DNA of 64,000 nt from Mammaliicoccus sciuri (GTDB lineage: Bacteria; Bacillota; Bacilli; Staphylococcales; Staphylococcaceae), in the NCBI RefSeq assembly GCF_025561425.1, contig NZ_CP094824.1:1984001-2048000 (forward strand), written 5' to 3'. A program made the position numbers and the translations under genes. The notes beneath the pieces were generated by a model, which saw only the letters and a program-made list of their open reading frames with translations, was not told the DNA's origin and ran no database searches. How positions within the stretch are numbered: the stretch's first letter is position 1; every line of letters begins with the position of its first letter. Positions 17,368 through 27,452 of this stretch are shown here, one piece after another.

Positions 17368-17463
17368 TTATAAAAATATTAAGTATGCAATACCTGCTAT
17401 AAATGTTAAAGCAGAAATAACGAGTAATACTTTAGCTAGTTTATACATATCAAAATTATCCAA
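17368..17463 (-). CDS. Small predicted membrane protein, 31 aa
   Basis: Read directly from the sequence between mutS2 and the enoyl-CoA hydratase gene. A TTG start follows AGGAGG with 7 nt spacing. The peptide begins LDNFDMYKLAK and has one hydrophobic helix (VLLVISALTFIAGIAYLIFL). Its stop codon TAA overlaps the next gene's Shine-Dalgarno region, so it fits tightly into the operon. No family known to me. Confidence 0.6.
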   Translation of the reverse strand: MDNFDMYKLAKVLLVISALTFIAGIAYLIFL

Positions 17464-17475
17464 TATGTTTCCTCC

Positions 17476-19824
17476 TTATTTCAATGTTACAACAGTAACA
17501 CCAAATCCACCTTCTGAAGGCATACCAGTACGATATGAATCTACAGAACGATGTTTTTTAAGATGATCAGCTACACCTTTTTGTAATGCACCTGTACCTT
17601 TACCATGAATAATATTCACTGTACCGTAATTAGAAAGTACTGCTTGATCGATATATTGGTCTAATTCTAACATAGCATCTTCATATCGGTAACCTCGTAA
17701 ATCTAAATCCATTTTTATAGTAGAGCGATTCGTTCTAGGAACAACTTTACTTGGCTGTTGTTTCTTTTTATCTAGTTTTTCTAAATCTTTTACTTCTATT
17801 TTCATTTTTAGTATACCCATCTGAACAACTACTTCTTCATCGCTGATCACATCGATAACTTCACCTTTTTGACCATATGATAATACTTTAACGTCATCAC
17901 CTTTTTCAATTTTATCGTGACGTTCTTTCTTAACATTTTGTTTCAGGGATTGAGATGTATATTGATTATCAAGTCGTTTCTTTCGCTCAATCAATTCATG
18001 CTCTTTTACCTTTGCAGCTGAATTATCTCGCATATCTCTTAGTTCTTGAAGGATTGTTTCCGCTTCTTCAGTCTTCTGTTTAACTTCTTGATTGGCTTTA
18101 TTTCTCGCTTCATCCATCAATTGTGTTTTGAAGTTTTCAAAGCGTTGCAATTCTTGTGTTAATGATTGATGCAAGTCTATAGATTCTTGTTTTAATTTTT
18201 CAACTTCAATTCGATCATTTTCGACAGATTTAGCATTTTTCTCAAGTGATTCTATCATGACATTGATTTCTTTTTCATCTTGACCAATCAGTGATTTCGC
18301 ATGATTGATGAGTTCATTTTTAAGCCCTAATTTTTTAGAGATTTCAAATGCGTTTGAACGTCCTGGTATGCCCATTAATAATTTATAAGTTGGTCTTAAT
18401 GTTTCAACGTCAAATTCAACACTTGCATTCATCACTTTTTCTCGATTATAACTATATGCTTTAAGTTCAGGATAATGTGTTGTTGCCATGATTAAAGCAT
18501 CTCTTTCAATCGTATAATCTAAAATACTCATTGCTAATGCTGCACCTTCACTAGGATCAGTTCCTGCGCCTAATTCATCAAATAATATTAATGAATCTTT
18601 ATCCGCTTGATCAATAATATTGACGATATTTTTCATATGTGATGAAAAAGTCGATAACGATTGTTCAATAGATTGTTCATCACCAATATCACAAAATACT
18701 TTCTTAAATATTGTTATAATTGCGCCATCTAATGTCGGAATTAACAAACCAGATTGTGCCATTAACGTGATTAAACCAACTGTTTTTAAGGTAACAGTCT
18801 TACCACCTGTATTAGGACCTGTAATAATAACAGCATTTATATCTTCTTTAAATTCAATCGTATTGCTGACAACTTCTGATTGATTAATTAATGGATGTCT
18901 TGCTTTAGGCAAATATATTGCTCTATCTTCAGATATGATTGGTTTAGTAGCTTTAATAGTTGCACCAAATTTCGCTTTTGCCGTCACAAAATCTAAATGC
19001 CCTATAACATCTGTACTTGAAAGTAATTCATATCCTACTTCGCTAACTTGTTCAGTCAGAATATATAACAGTCTGTCTTTTTCTTCTTTTTCTTTAGCTT
19101 TAACTTGAGCGATTTGATTATGCATTTCAACAATTGCACTTGGTTCAATATATAATGTTTGGCCTGAAGCAGATTGATCATGCACGATTCCATTAAAATC
19201 TTGACGATATTCTGCCTTAACTGGAAGTACATGTCTATCATTTCTAACCGTTACAATTGAATCCGATAATTTCTTCTGATTAGCTGAAGATCTAACCATT
19301 TGCTCTAATCTTGATTTAATGCGATCATTCGTTTTTTTAATTTGATGTCTCAATTCAGCTAATTTCGGACTTGCCGTATCAAACAAATCATGTTCATCAC
19401 ACTGTTCACTTATTTGATTTAGTAAGTCACTTAAAATTGGCAATTGTGCAACATAACCATGGATATTTGGATAAAGAATTGCTTCATCTTCATCAACGAT
19501 ACTTGCGTAAAATGTTTTAAATCTATTTTGAACTTGAATATTAAGTTTAATTTGGTTTAATTCTTCAACGTTTAACAAACTGCCAATTTCTGCACGTCTT
19601 ACATAGGATTTAATATCTTTTAGCCCTGAATACCCAGGTACTCTATGTTTATTATAAATTTGAGTCATTTCGTCTGTTTCATTTATACTTTGCTGAACTG
19701 TTTCAAGTTCATCACTTGGTTTAAGTTCGTTAATAAGGCGTTCAGCAATATCACTTGTCGCATGAGTAGACAATTGTTGAATAATTAAGGGATATTCAAG
19801 AACTTTTAATGTTTTCTCATTCAT
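17476..19824 (-). CDS. mutS2: MutS2 endonuclease / ribosome-collision factor
   Basis: The 782-aa protein has MutS core domains (lever and clamp, with coiled coil), the ATPase Walker [16 protein letters not shown], Walker [16 protein letters not shown], then a long coiled coil (about 510-640), a KOW-like segment ([18 protein letters not shown]) and a C-terminal Smr nuclease domain ([30 protein letters not shown]). Family members suppress recombination and, in B. subtilis, split collided ribosomes. 27 nt downstream of polX in the same direction. Confidence 0.95.
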   Translation of the reverse strand: MNEKTLKVLEYPLIIQQLSTHATSDIAERLINELKPSDELETVQQSINETDEMTQIYNKHRVPGYSGLKDIKSYVRRAEIGSLLNVEELNQIKLNIQVQNRFKTFYASIVDEDEAILYPNIHGYVAQLPILSDLLNQISEQCDEHDLFDTASPKLAELRHQIKKTNDRIKSRLEQMVRSSANQKKLSDSIVTVRNDRHVLPVKAEYRQDFNGIVHDQSASGQTLYIEPSAIVEMHNQIAQVKAKEKEEKDRLLYILTEQVSEVGYELLSSTDVIGHLDFVTAKAKFGATIKATKPIISEDRAIYLPKARHPLINQSEVVSNTIEFKEDINAVIITGPNTGGKTVTLKTVGLITLMAQSGLLIPTLDGAIITIFKKVFCDIGDEQSIEQSLSTFSSHMKNIVNIIDQADKDSLILFDELGAGTDPSEGAALAMSILDYTIERDALIMATTHYPELKAYSYNREKVMNASVEFDVETLRPTYKLLMGIPGRSNAFEISKKLGLKNELINHAKSLIGQDEKEINVMIESLEKNAKSVENDRIEVEKLKQESIDLHQSLTQELQRFENFKTQLMDEARNKANQEVKQKTEEAETILQELRDMRDNSAAKVKEHELIERKKRLDNQYTSQSLKQNVKKERHDKIEKGDDVKVLSYGQKGEVIDVISDEEVVVQMGILKMKIEVKDLEKLDKKKQQPSKVVPRTNRSTIKMDLDLRGYRYEDAMLELDQYIDQAVLSNYGTVNIIHGKGTGALQKGVADHLKKHRSVDSYRTGMPSEGGFGVTVVTLK

Positions 19825-19850
19825 ATTATCTTCCCTCTTCTTTTAATACT

Positions 19851-21554
19851 TTATTTTGTTGATTGGATCCATTTTTTAAATGCTTCACGTGATTTAGCAT
19901 TAATAACTTGTGATTTTTTAACCCAACCTTTTTGAGCCGTTCCAACACCATATTTCATGAAATCAAAATGATCAATATGATGGGCATCCGTATTGATTGT
20001 AATCATTAAGTCAGGATTATTTTTTAATACGTCAGCGCTTAAATCTAATCGTTGTGGATTAGCATTCAGTTCTAATACTGTATTAGTATCTCTAGCCATT
20101 TTAATAAGTTCATCAATATTAGGACGGTATCCTTCTCTTCTACCAATGATTCTACCTGTCGGATGTGCTATATGTCTGACATATTGATTTTCACATGCAG
20201 TTCTAAGTCTATTCATAATCTCTTCTTCAGATTGATTGAAACTTTGGTGGATTGCTGCAATCACATAATCTAATTCTTTCAATACGTCATCTGGATAATC
20301 TAAACTACCATCTGGTTTAATATCCATCTCTGTACCACTATAAACATCAATTTCTTTATATGATTCATTCAATTTTTTAATTTTTTCATTTTGTTCCAAT
20401 AAGCGTTCAATAGATAGACCATTTGCTACTGCTAAACTTCTAGAATGGTCTGTAATACAAATAAATTGATATTGACGCTCAATTGCCGCTTCAATCATTT
20501 CTTCAAGTTTAAATGCACCATCACTATAAGTTGTATGCATATGAATATCACCATTAATATCTTCTAACTGTATGATATCTTGAATATCTTTATCAAATTC
20601 TGTACCATCCTCACGCATTGTTGGTGGTATATATGGCACGTTAAAATGATCATAAATTTCCTTTTCACTTTGATAAGTAATGATGTTACCATTTGCTTCT
20701 TCTATACCATACTCACTTACTTTTTCATTTTTTTGTTTAGCAAGTTGTCTAATTTTAATATTGTGGTCTTTAGAACCTGTAAAATGTTGCAATGTATGAT
20801 AGAAAGCTTCTGGTTGAATCAGTCTAAAATCAACACCAATAACATCATCTTCAATTTGTAAATCTAGAGAAACTTTCGTTTGGCCAACAGCAATTTGTTC
20901 TTTTATATCTGGAAACTCGAGTAGTGCTTGTTGTACTTTTGTAGGTTCTTCAGTTGAAATAATATAATCTAAGTCTTTGCTCATTTCTTTCATTCTTCTG
21001 AAACTACCTGCAACTCGATATTGAATAATGTCTTCAACATTATCTAAAAATTGATTAATAACTTCATGTGCTTTAATCATTGTATTGATTGGATATTTTT
21101 CAGGTCGTTGCCCTAACACTTTCGCTTCTTCAAGAAGTTTTTGTTCAGTCTTTTTCGCAAAGCCTGGTAATTCAGACACTTGATTCTTTTCACACGCTTT
21201 GATTAAATCTTCTTTATTTTTTATATTTAATTCTTTATATAATTTCGCAATTTTTTTACTACCTAATCCAGGTATTTTTAGTAATGGAATAAGTCCTTCT
21301 GGAATTTCTTCTTTTAACTCATCTAAATAACTTTGTGTCCCATTATCTATATATTCATTTATGACATCGCCTACACCTTTACCAATGCCTTTTAATGATG
21401 TCACATCTTCTATTTCATTTAACGTTCTTTCATCTGTTTCTAATGATTGACTCGCTTTTCTGTATGCTGATACTTTAAATGGATTCTCACCTTTAATTTC
21501 CATGTATACTGCAATTGTTTCTAACATTTTTACGATATCTTTTTTTGTTAACAT
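19851..21554 (-). CDS. polX: Family X DNA polymerase / 3'-5' exonuclease PolX
   Basis: The 567-aa protein has N-terminal helix-hairpin-helix units (LKGIGKGVGDVI, IPGLGSKKIAKLY), a polymerase beta-like nucleotidyltransferase palm with the Asp pair in SKDLDYIIST and a further acid in VDFRLI, and a C-terminal PHP domain (DIHMHTTYSDG, ITDHSRS, EMDIKP, NTDAHH) that provides metal-dependent 3'-5' exonuclease and AP-endonuclease activity. Likely role: base excision repair. It lies between cvpA and mutS2, as in Bacillus. Confidence 0.95.
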   Translation of the reverse strand: MLTKKDIVKMLETIAVYMEIKGENPFKVSAYRKASQSLETDERTLNEIEDVTSLKGIGKGVGDVINEYIDNGTQSYLDELKEEIPEGLIPLLKIPGLGSKKIAKLYKELNIKNKEDLIKACEKNQVSELPGFAKKTEQKLLEEAKVLGQRPEKYPINTMIKAHEVINQFLDNVEDIIQYRVAGSFRRMKEMSKDLDYIISTEEPTKVQQALLEFPDIKEQIAVGQTKVSLDLQIEDDVIGVDFRLIQPEAFYHTLQHFTGSKDHNIKIRQLAKQKNEKVSEYGIEEANGNIITYQSEKEIYDHFNVPYIPPTMREDGTEFDKDIQDIIQLEDINGDIHMHTTYSDGAFKLEEMIEAAIERQYQFICITDHSRSLAVANGLSIERLLEQNEKIKKLNESYKEIDVYSGTEMDIKPDGSLDYPDDVLKELDYVIAAIHQSFNQSEEEIMNRLRTACENQYVRHIAHPTGRIIGRREGYRPNIDELIKMARDTNTVLELNANPQRLDLSADVLKNNPDLMITINTDAHHIDHFDFMKYGVGTAQKGWVKKSQVINAKSREAFKKWIQSTK

Positions 21555-21567
21555 GTCTATTCCTCCG

Positions 21568-21602
21568 TAAAAAAAGTCATAGGTTCTCCCATGACTTTTT
21601 TC
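21568..21602 (-). terminator. Terminator between cvpA and polX
   Basis: AAAAAAGTCAT and ATGACTTTTTT arms flank a short loop containing GG/CC pairs. The A/T tracts on both sides make it usable in either direction; on the minus strand it would attenuate zapA-cvpA transcription before polX. Confidence 0.7.
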
Positions 21603-21615
21603 AATATGAATTCAT

Positions 21616-22143
21616 TTAATTTGAAAGCCATTTTACTAATTGTTCAGATAAGAATGGTGTCTTTGTTAATACTATATTACCAATAGAAGACTGTTGTAAC
21701 GAATCTATAAAAGGTGCTACCGGAATAACGGCAACTGTTGCTAGTATGATAATTACAACTAAATACGCTTCTATAAATCCAAGTACGATACCATAATATC
21801 TTGCATATTTACCGCCAAATTCCATTTGATGATAAAAATCAAATACTGTTGCTACAATTTGTAAAATTATTTTAGTAAAAACAAATAAAATGAGAATCGC
21901 CATAATATTATAAAATGCATTCTCATTATTAATATTATTAAATATTGCATTCTTACCTTCTGTAGACGCACTCGGATAAGGTAATATTAAATGCAATTGC
22001 TTGCTAAATGGTGCGTAACAAATGCTGGCAATCACCAATGAACTAATCGTGCCGATAGAATGTAATGATTGTAATACTAAACTACGTCTATATCCAATGA
22101 TGACACCTATAATTAAACATAAAAATATAAGTAAAGTTATCAT
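21616..22143 (-). CDS. CvpA family membrane protein
   Basis: A 175-aa protein with four hydrophobic segments, beginning with LLIFLCLIIGVIIGYRRSLVLQSLHSIG, the CvpA/YshB pattern. CvpA of E. coli is needed for colicin V production; the role in Gram-positives is unknown. It overlaps zapA by 4 nt (ATGA). The pair zapA-cvpA ahead of polX-mutS2 is conserved in Bacillus (yshA-yshB). Confidence 0.88.
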   Translation of the reverse strand: MITLLIFLCLIIGVIIGYRRSLVLQSLHSIGTISSLVIASICYAPFSKQLHLILPYPSASTEGKNAIFNNINNENAFYNIMAILILFVFTKIILQIVATVFDFYHQMEFGGKYARYYGIVLGFIEAYLVVIIILATVAVIPVAPFIDSLQQSSIGNIVLTKTPFLSEQLVKWLSN

Positions 22144-22412
22144 TCTAAATGTCCTTTATTTTTAAATTGTTTGATTTCTTCTCTTAACTTTTCATTTTCT
22201 TCTTCTAATTTAACATATTCATGCATAACATTAACAGCTGTAAGAACAGATTTACGCGTTGTATCCAAGCCTGCATTTAATTGCCCGAGCGCTTGCAACT
22301 TTTCATCCACTCTACCAGCTACATATCGAATATGTGATGGATCGTCTTCACCAATAATTGTATAATGTTGATCATTTATAACCACTGTCACTCTATTTTT
22401 ATTTTCACTCAT
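22140..22412 (-). CDS. zapA: Cell division protein ZapA
   Basis: ZapA bundles FtsZ filaments at the division site. The 90-aa product has the N-terminal globular part (RVTVVINDQHYTIIGEDDPSHIRYVA) and a C-terminal coiled coil (VKLEEENEKLREEIKQFK). The start at 22412 (MSENK) follows AGGGG by 7 nt; six residues upstream have no support. Divergent from rnhC. Confidence 0.92.
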   Translation of the reverse strand: MSENKNRVTVVINDQHYTIIGEDDPSHIRYVAGRVDEKLQALGQLNAGLDTTRKSVLTAVNVMHEYVKLEEENEKLREEIKQFKNKGHLE

Positions 22413-22589
22413 TATACTACCCCTGTTCAAATTATAAATGGATTTCTATATATGTAATCATACTATATTATACATGACATAAGTTCATTTGTGTATGAAT
22501 ATCCACCAACTTGATTTGAGAAAATTCGTTTATATCATAAATTTATGCTACTCTATTTATAGAAAAAATTAAAAAGGCAGGACTTAAAA

Positions 22590-23516
22590 GTGGCAAACAT
22601 CGTAAAAACAATTGACTCCAATACAATCAATCAACTTATAAAACAATATAATATGGAAACAAAGAACTTACCAACTGGCACTTTAGCCCGCAAAAAAATA
22701 AAAAGTACACAAGTCCAAATATACCGTTCAAAAAAAATAATGTTTCAAGGTAAAGATGCAGAACAAGTAGCAAGTGAAGTACTTAAAGAAAACATAACGT
22801 CATCACCTTCTAAATCAACACCTGTTACAAAAAAATATGAATTTGATATACATAATACAATTGGTAGTGATGAAGCAGGCAGTGGCGATTATTTTGGCCC
22901 ACTGACAGTATGTGCAGCATACGTATCTAAACAAAACGCTAAAATTTTAAAAGAAATTGGTGTAATGGACTCCAAGTCTTTAACTGATCCTAAAATTGTA
23001 GAACTAGCTGAACAAATTATACAAATATGCCCTCATTCTCTAATTGTACTTGATAATCCCAACTACAATACAAAGCAAGCAGAAGGTTGGAGTCAAGTTA
23101 AAATGAAAGCAGTCCTTCACAATCAAGCTATTAAAAATGTCATCTCAAGAATCGACGAAGAAGAATTAGAACAAATTGTAATTGATCAGTTCGTACAAGC
23201 AAGCACATATGAACGATATATTATTGGCCAAATGCCACGTAAAGACATTACACACTTTGAAACAAAAGGTGAATCAAAATCAATCGCAATTGCTGCTGCT
23301 AGTATTATTGCGAGATATGCACTTGTTAAACACATGGATCAATTAGCGAAATCTTTAAATATCATTATCCCTAAAGGCGCAAGTAATAAAGTAGATTTAG
23401 AAGCAGCAAAAATCGTCCAAAAATATGACATGCAACAGTTAGATAAAATTACGAAAACACATTTTAAAAATAGAGATAAAGTATTAGACCTTATTAATCG
23501 AAAAAGGAGAAATTAA
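22590..23516 (+). CDS. rnhC: Ribonuclease HIII
   Basis: RNase HIII cleaves RNA in RNA-DNA hybrids. The N-terminal TBP-like substrate-binding domain (about residues 1-80) precedes the catalytic domain, with GSDEAGSGDYFGPLTV (Asp-Glu-Gly-Gly-like site), VIDQFVQAS and a C-terminal basic tail. It starts with GTG after AGGCAGGA. 308 aa, normal length. The gene is divergent from zapA, as in B. subtilis where rnhC precedes yshA. Confidence 0.95.
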   Translation: MANIVKTIDSNTINQLIKQYNMETKNLPTGTLARKKIKSTQVQIYRSKKIMFQGKDAEQVASEVLKENITSSPSKSTPVTKKYEFDIHNTIGSDEAGSGDYFGPLTVCAAYVSKQNAKILKEIGVMDSKSLTDPKIVELAEQIIQICPHSLIVLDNPNYNTKQAEGWSQVKMKAVLHNQAIKNVISRIDEEELEQIVIDQFVQASTYERYIIGQMPRKDITHFETKGESKSIAIAAASIIARYALVKHMDQLAKSLNIIIPKGASNKVDLEAAKIVQKYDMQQLDKITKTHFKNRDKVLDLINRKRRN

Positions 23517-23517
23517 T

Positions 23518-23631
23518 ATGTTACTTATCACATTTAGTTGGCAAGTCATACTTGCCCTAATCATTATTTGCTATTTAATTTGGTTTATCGGTAAACAACT
23601 GACAAATTCAACAAACAAGCGAAAAAAATAA
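23518..23631 (+). CDS. Small predicted membrane protein, 37 aa
   Basis: Read directly from the sequence 1 nt after the rnhC stop codon. ATG at 23518 follows AGGAG by 8 nt. The peptide has one transmembrane helix (WQVILALIIICYLIWFIG) and a basic tail ending NKRKK, so the C-terminus is probably cytoplasmic. A strong terminator follows at once. Function unknown. Confidence 0.65.
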   Translation: MLLITFSWQVILALIIICYLIWFIGKQLTNSTNKRKK

Positions 23632-23636
23632 TATAA

Positions 23637-23682
23637 AAACACAGCAATCTGATATGATCCTTCAGATTGCTGTGTTTTTTTT
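23637..23682. terminator. Bidirectional terminator between rnhC and pheT
   Basis: ACACAGCAATCTGA and TCAGATTGCTGTGT form a 14-bp stem. A U run follows on the plus strand and A residues precede it, so it can also end the convergent pheST transcript. Confidence 0.9.
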
Positions 23683-23687
23683 ATATC

Positions 23688-26093
23688 TTATGCTCTTAAT
23701 GTTGCACCATTTTGTTCTAATGCTGTTAAGATTTGCTCGTGTACTGCTGAAACGTTATCTTCTGTCAATGTTTCATTTACGTCTAAATAATCTAAGCGAA
23801 TTGCGACCGATTTCTTGCCTGGTTCCATATGTTCGCCTTCGTAAACGTCAAATACTTCTGCGTTATTTAATATATCTGCACCATTTTCATAGATTGTATG
23901 AATAAGTGTAGCTGCCGTAACTTCTGTGTTAACCACAAGTGCAATATCTCTTGAAACTCCTGGGAATTTTGGAATAGCTTCGTATTCAATTTTGCCAACA
24001 GGTTGTCCTAAGATTTTTGTGAAGTTTAACTCAAACACATAAGTGCGGTCTAAGTCATTTTCTTTTTCAACTTTCGGATGTAATTCTGCTATTAAACCAA
24101 CAACTTCATCATTTAATTTAACGTATGCTGTTCTACCTGGATGTAATAAGTCTAATGTCGTCGCTTCATAAGTGAACGTTAAGTTTAATTGTTCTGCAAG
24201 ACGTTCTACAATACCTTTTACTAAGAAGAAATCAACAGGTTCATCTTTTTGTTGCCATTTATTACCTGTATATTGTCCTGTTAAAATACCACTTAAAAAT
24301 TCAACTTCTGTTGGTAATTGATCTTTTCCGTTACTATAGAACACTTTACCAAGTTCATATAAAGCAACGTTTTTATTCTTACGCGCAACGTTATAACGTG
24401 TAGCGTCAACTAATCTAGGTAATAAACTTTGACGTAATACAGCTTGATCTTCACTCATAGGCATCATAAGTTCTACAACTTCTTGTTGTTCTAAAGTATA
24501 GTTTTGAGCAACATCTTTACGAACTAATGAATACGTAATAGCTTGATCTAAACCAGCACCTTCAAGAATTTCTTTAACTTTTCGTGTCTTCAATTGGTTA
24601 TCTGTTAAATAGCCAGCAGTTGCATTATCAAAGTTTGGTAATGTTGAAGGTAATTGGTCGTATCCGTAAATACGCGCAACCTCTTCGATTAAGTCGGCTT
24701 TAATTGAAATATCATTTCTTCTTGATGGCACTTCTACTTTAAAGGCATCTCCAGATACAATCGTTTCAAATCCTAAACGATTAAATATTGTATTAATTTC
24801 ATCTGTAGAAAGATCAAAACCGATTAATTGGTTAACATCTTGTATTGTAATGTCTATCGTACGAGACAATTCTGGTAAAGTACCATCTGATACAACTTCA
24901 CTTAACACAGTTCCACCAGCAATATCTTGTAATAATTTTGCTGCTCTATCTAAAGCATCGAGTACTCTTTCACTCGCAATACCTTTTTCGAATCTGCTTG
25001 AAGCTTCACTTCTTAAGCCTAATCGTCTTGATGTTTGTCTAACATTTGTAGCATTAAATAATGCACTTTCGATTACGACATTTTGAGTGTTCTCTGTAAC
25101 TTCTGAGAAATCGCCACCCATGACACCAGCGATTGCAATTGGTTCTTCACCATTTGTTATAACAAGGTCTGAAGTTAGTAGTTCTCTTTCAACATTATCT
25201 AATGTTGTGATTTTTTCATTTTCATGTGCATAACGTGCAACAATTTGATCTGATCCAATTTGATCTTGATCAAACATGTGTAACGGTTGACCATACTCTA
25301 AAAGCACGTAATTCGAAACATCTACCACGTTGTTAATTGGACGGATGCCAGCTTTCATTAATCTAGACTGCATCCATGATGGAGATGGTGCAATTGTTAC
25401 ATTTTTAATAACTCTAGCTGCATAAAATGGAACACCTTCTTGATCTTGAACTGTCGCTGATAATGATTGACTAGCTTGTTCTTCAGTTTCATCTAAAGAA
25501 GTATTTGGGTATTGTATGTCATTGCCATATAATGCGCTCACTTCATGCGCAGCACCAAGCATACTTAAACAGTCTGCTCTATTTGGCGTCAAATCAAAGT
25601 CTAATACATCGTCATTCAACAATAATGCTTCTAGTGCATCACTACCAGGCGTTGGTTCATTTGAGAAGACGTAAATACCATCTGCATATTTTTTAGGCAT
25701 AACATTTGGATCAATACCTATTTCTTGTAATGAACAAATCATACCTTCTGATACTTCACCACGTAATTTAGCTCTTTTAATTTTAACGCCACCAGGTAAA
25801 CGACCACCTACTCTTACAACGATGACATATTGATCTTTATCCACATTTGGTGCACCACAAACGATTTGTACGGGTTCTTCTTCACCAACATCCACTTTAC
25901 AAATATTCAGTTTATCTGCCTCTGGATGTTTCTCTTTAGAAAGCACATGTCCAACGACTAATTTTTTAATATCGTCTCCATAATGTGTAACACTATCAAC
26001 TTCAATACCGCTTCTTGTAATTTTCTCAGCTAAATCTTCAGTATTAGCATCTATATTTATATATTCACTTAACCACTCTTTACTTACTAACAT
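23688..26093 (-). CDS. pheT: Phenylalanine--tRNA ligase beta subunit
   Basis: The 801-aa beta chain has an N-terminal tRNA-binding (EMAP-like) domain (about 40-150), a B3/B4 editing domain, B5 (DLTPNRADCLSMLGAAHEV precedes it), a catalytic-like core and a C-terminal ferredoxin-fold anticodon-binding domain (FPGVSRDIALVVN, VAIRLDYLD). With PheS it forms the alpha2-beta2 enzyme that charges tRNA-Phe. The start codon overlaps the pheS stop (TAATG). Confidence 0.97.
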   Translation of the reverse strand: MLVSKEWLSEYINIDANTEDLAEKITRSGIEVDSVTHYGDDIKKLVVGHVLSKEKHPEADKLNICKVDVGEEEPVQIVCGAPNVDKDQYVIVVRVGGRLPGGVKIKRAKLRGEVSEGMICSLQEIGIDPNVMPKKYADGIYVFSNEPTPGSDALEALLLNDDVLDFDLTPNRADCLSMLGAAHEVSALYGNDIQYPNTSLDETEEQASQSLSATVQDQEGVPFYAARVIKNVTIAPSPSWMQSRLMKAGIRPINNVVDVSNYVLLEYGQPLHMFDQDQIGSDQIVARYAHENEKITTLDNVERELLTSDLVITNGEEPIAIAGVMGGDFSEVTENTQNVVIESALFNATNVRQTSRRLGLRSEASSRFEKGIASERVLDALDRAAKLLQDIAGGTVLSEVVSDGTLPELSRTIDITIQDVNQLIGFDLSTDEINTIFNRLGFETIVSGDAFKVEVPSRRNDISIKADLIEEVARIYGYDQLPSTLPNFDNATAGYLTDNQLKTRKVKEILEGAGLDQAITYSLVRKDVAQNYTLEQQEVVELMMPMSEDQAVLRQSLLPRLVDATRYNVARKNKNVALYELGKVFYSNGKDQLPTEVEFLSGILTGQYTGNKWQQKDEPVDFFLVKGIVERLAEQLNLTFTYEATTLDLLHPGRTAYVKLNDEVVGLIAELHPKVEKENDLDRTYVFELNFTKILGQPVGKIEYEAIPKFPGVSRDIALVVNTEVTAATLIHTIYENGADILNNAEVFDVYEGEHMEPGKKSVAIRLDYLDVNETLTEDNVSAVHEQILTALEQNGATLRA

Positions 26094-27151
26094 TATGCTT
26101 CACCACCATCTTCTACAGGCTTAAATTGTTCTAAAAATCTCACGTCATTTGTATAGAAATGTCTAATATCTTCAATTCCATATTTCAACATTGCCATTCT
26201 ATCCGGTCCTAAACCAAAAGCAAATCCAGAATATTTATTTGAATCAAAGCCTGCCATTTCTAATACATTTGGATGTACCATTCCTGAACCAAGAACTTCT
26301 ATCCAACCTGTTTGTTTACAAACGTTACATCCTTTACCTTTACATTTGAAACATGACACATCTACTTCAACTGATGGTTCAGTGAATGGGAAGAAACTTG
26401 GTCTTAATCTAATTTCACGATCTTTACCAAATAATTTACGTGCTAATAATTCTAATGTTCCTTTTAAGTCACTCATCTTGATATTTTCAGCTACGACTAA
26501 ACCTTCAATTTGTGTGAATTGATGACTGTGCGTCGCATCATCAGAGTCTCTACGGTAAACTTTACCTGGACAGATAATTTTAACTGGTCCAACACCATTA
26601 CGTTTTTCTAAAGTTCTCGCTTGTACAGGAGATGTATGTGTACGCATTAAGATTTCTTCTGAAATATAAAAAGTATCTTGCATATCACGTGCTGGATGAG
26701 ACTTCGGTAAATTAAGTGCTTCAAAGTTATAATAGTCAGATTCTACTTCATAACCTTCAACGATTTCATAACCTAAACCAATAAATAAATCTTCTAAATC
26801 TTCATTGATTTTAGTTAGTGGATGTTTCGCACCTAAACTTACTTTTCTACCAGGTAACGTTACATCGATTGTTTCATTCTCTAATTGTTGGTTTAATGCT
26901 TCCTCTTCTAAAAGTACTTGTTTAGCTTCGATTTCTTTTTCAACAGCTTTACGTACTTCGTTCACAAGTTGACCGAATTCTGGTCTTTCTTCTTTAGGTA
27001 ATTCTTTCATTTCTTTCATAAGGCCCGTAATCACGCCTTTTTTACCTAAATAATTTACTTTCACGTCTTGTAATGATCTTTCTGCTTTTGCTTCATTAAT
27101 TCTTACAAGCGCATCTTGTCTTAATTCAGATAACTTTTCTCGTAATGACAT
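26093..27151 (-). CDS. pheS: Phenylalanine--tRNA ligase alpha subunit
   Basis: The catalytic class II chain: coiled-coil N-terminus, motif 1 region [14 protein letters not shown], motif 2 ([21 protein letters not shown]) and motif 3 ([17 protein letters not shown]). A cysteine cluster ([16 protein letters not shown]) may bind metal. AGGAGG lies 7 nt before the ATG at 27151; a longer frame through the leader is the T-box region read as protein and is rejected. 352 aa. Controlled by the T-box leader upstream. Confidence 0.97.
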   Translation of the reverse strand: MSLREKLSELRQDALVRINEAKAERSLQDVKVNYLGKKGVITGLMKEMKELPKEERPEFGQLVNEVRKAVEKEIEAKQVLLEEEALNQQLENETIDVTLPGRKVSLGAKHPLTKINEDLEDLFIGLGYEIVEGYEVESDYYNFEALNLPKSHPARDMQDTFYISEEILMRTHTSPVQARTLEKRNGVGPVKIICPGKVYRRDSDDATHSHQFTQIEGLVVAENIKMSDLKGTLELLARKLFGKDREIRLRPSFFPFTEPSVEVDVSCFKCKGKGCNVCKQTGWIEVLGSGMVHPNVLEMAGFDSNKYSGFAFGLGPDRMAMLKYGIEDIRHFYTNDVRFLEQFKPVEDGGEA

Positions 27152-27171
27152 ATATATCCTCCTATTTTGGT

Positions 27172-27417
27172 CGAAAAAAAGACTCCGCCGCCTCAAATAT
27201 AGAGGGACGAAGTCTTCCGTGGTACCACCCAAATTTATACATAGTTATGCATACACTTATATGTTGATAACGGATCTACATTCCGACTTAAATTTCTTTA
27301 AGTAGCTAAAAAGATGAAAAAAATTAAGTTACAACATAGGATTTTTCAGTCTCGAATCCATTCCCTTGTCATGTGTAAACATTAATTTACGTCCTTTTGT
27401 AAGCTCATATTGATTAT
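27172..27417 (-). promoter_or_regulatory. T-box riboswitch leader of pheST
   Basis: On the minus strand GGGTGGTACCACGGAA (27215-27230) is the T-box sequence that pairs with uncharged tRNA. It is followed by a terminator stem (GAAGACTTCGTCC against GGCGGAGTC) and seven U residues near 27174-27180, then the pheS ribosome-binding site. Binding of uncharged tRNA-Phe should favour the antiterminator. I did not fix the specifier codon; a Phe codon is inferred from the genes controlled. Confidence 0.93.
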
Positions 27418-27423
27418 GAAAAC

Positions 27424-27452
27424 ATTATATTAAATATTATATAATTGGTCAA
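27424..27452 (-). promoter_or_regulatory. Sigma-A-type promoter of pheST
   Basis: TTGACC and TATAAT with exactly 17 bp between them on the minus strand. The -35 box overlaps the TGA stop codon of the upstream methyltransferase gene. Confidence 0.85.

Noticed and set aside
27152-27232. N-terminal extension of PheS
   Set aside because: It translates the T-box sequence and terminator; the real ATG at 27151 has a strong AGGAGG.
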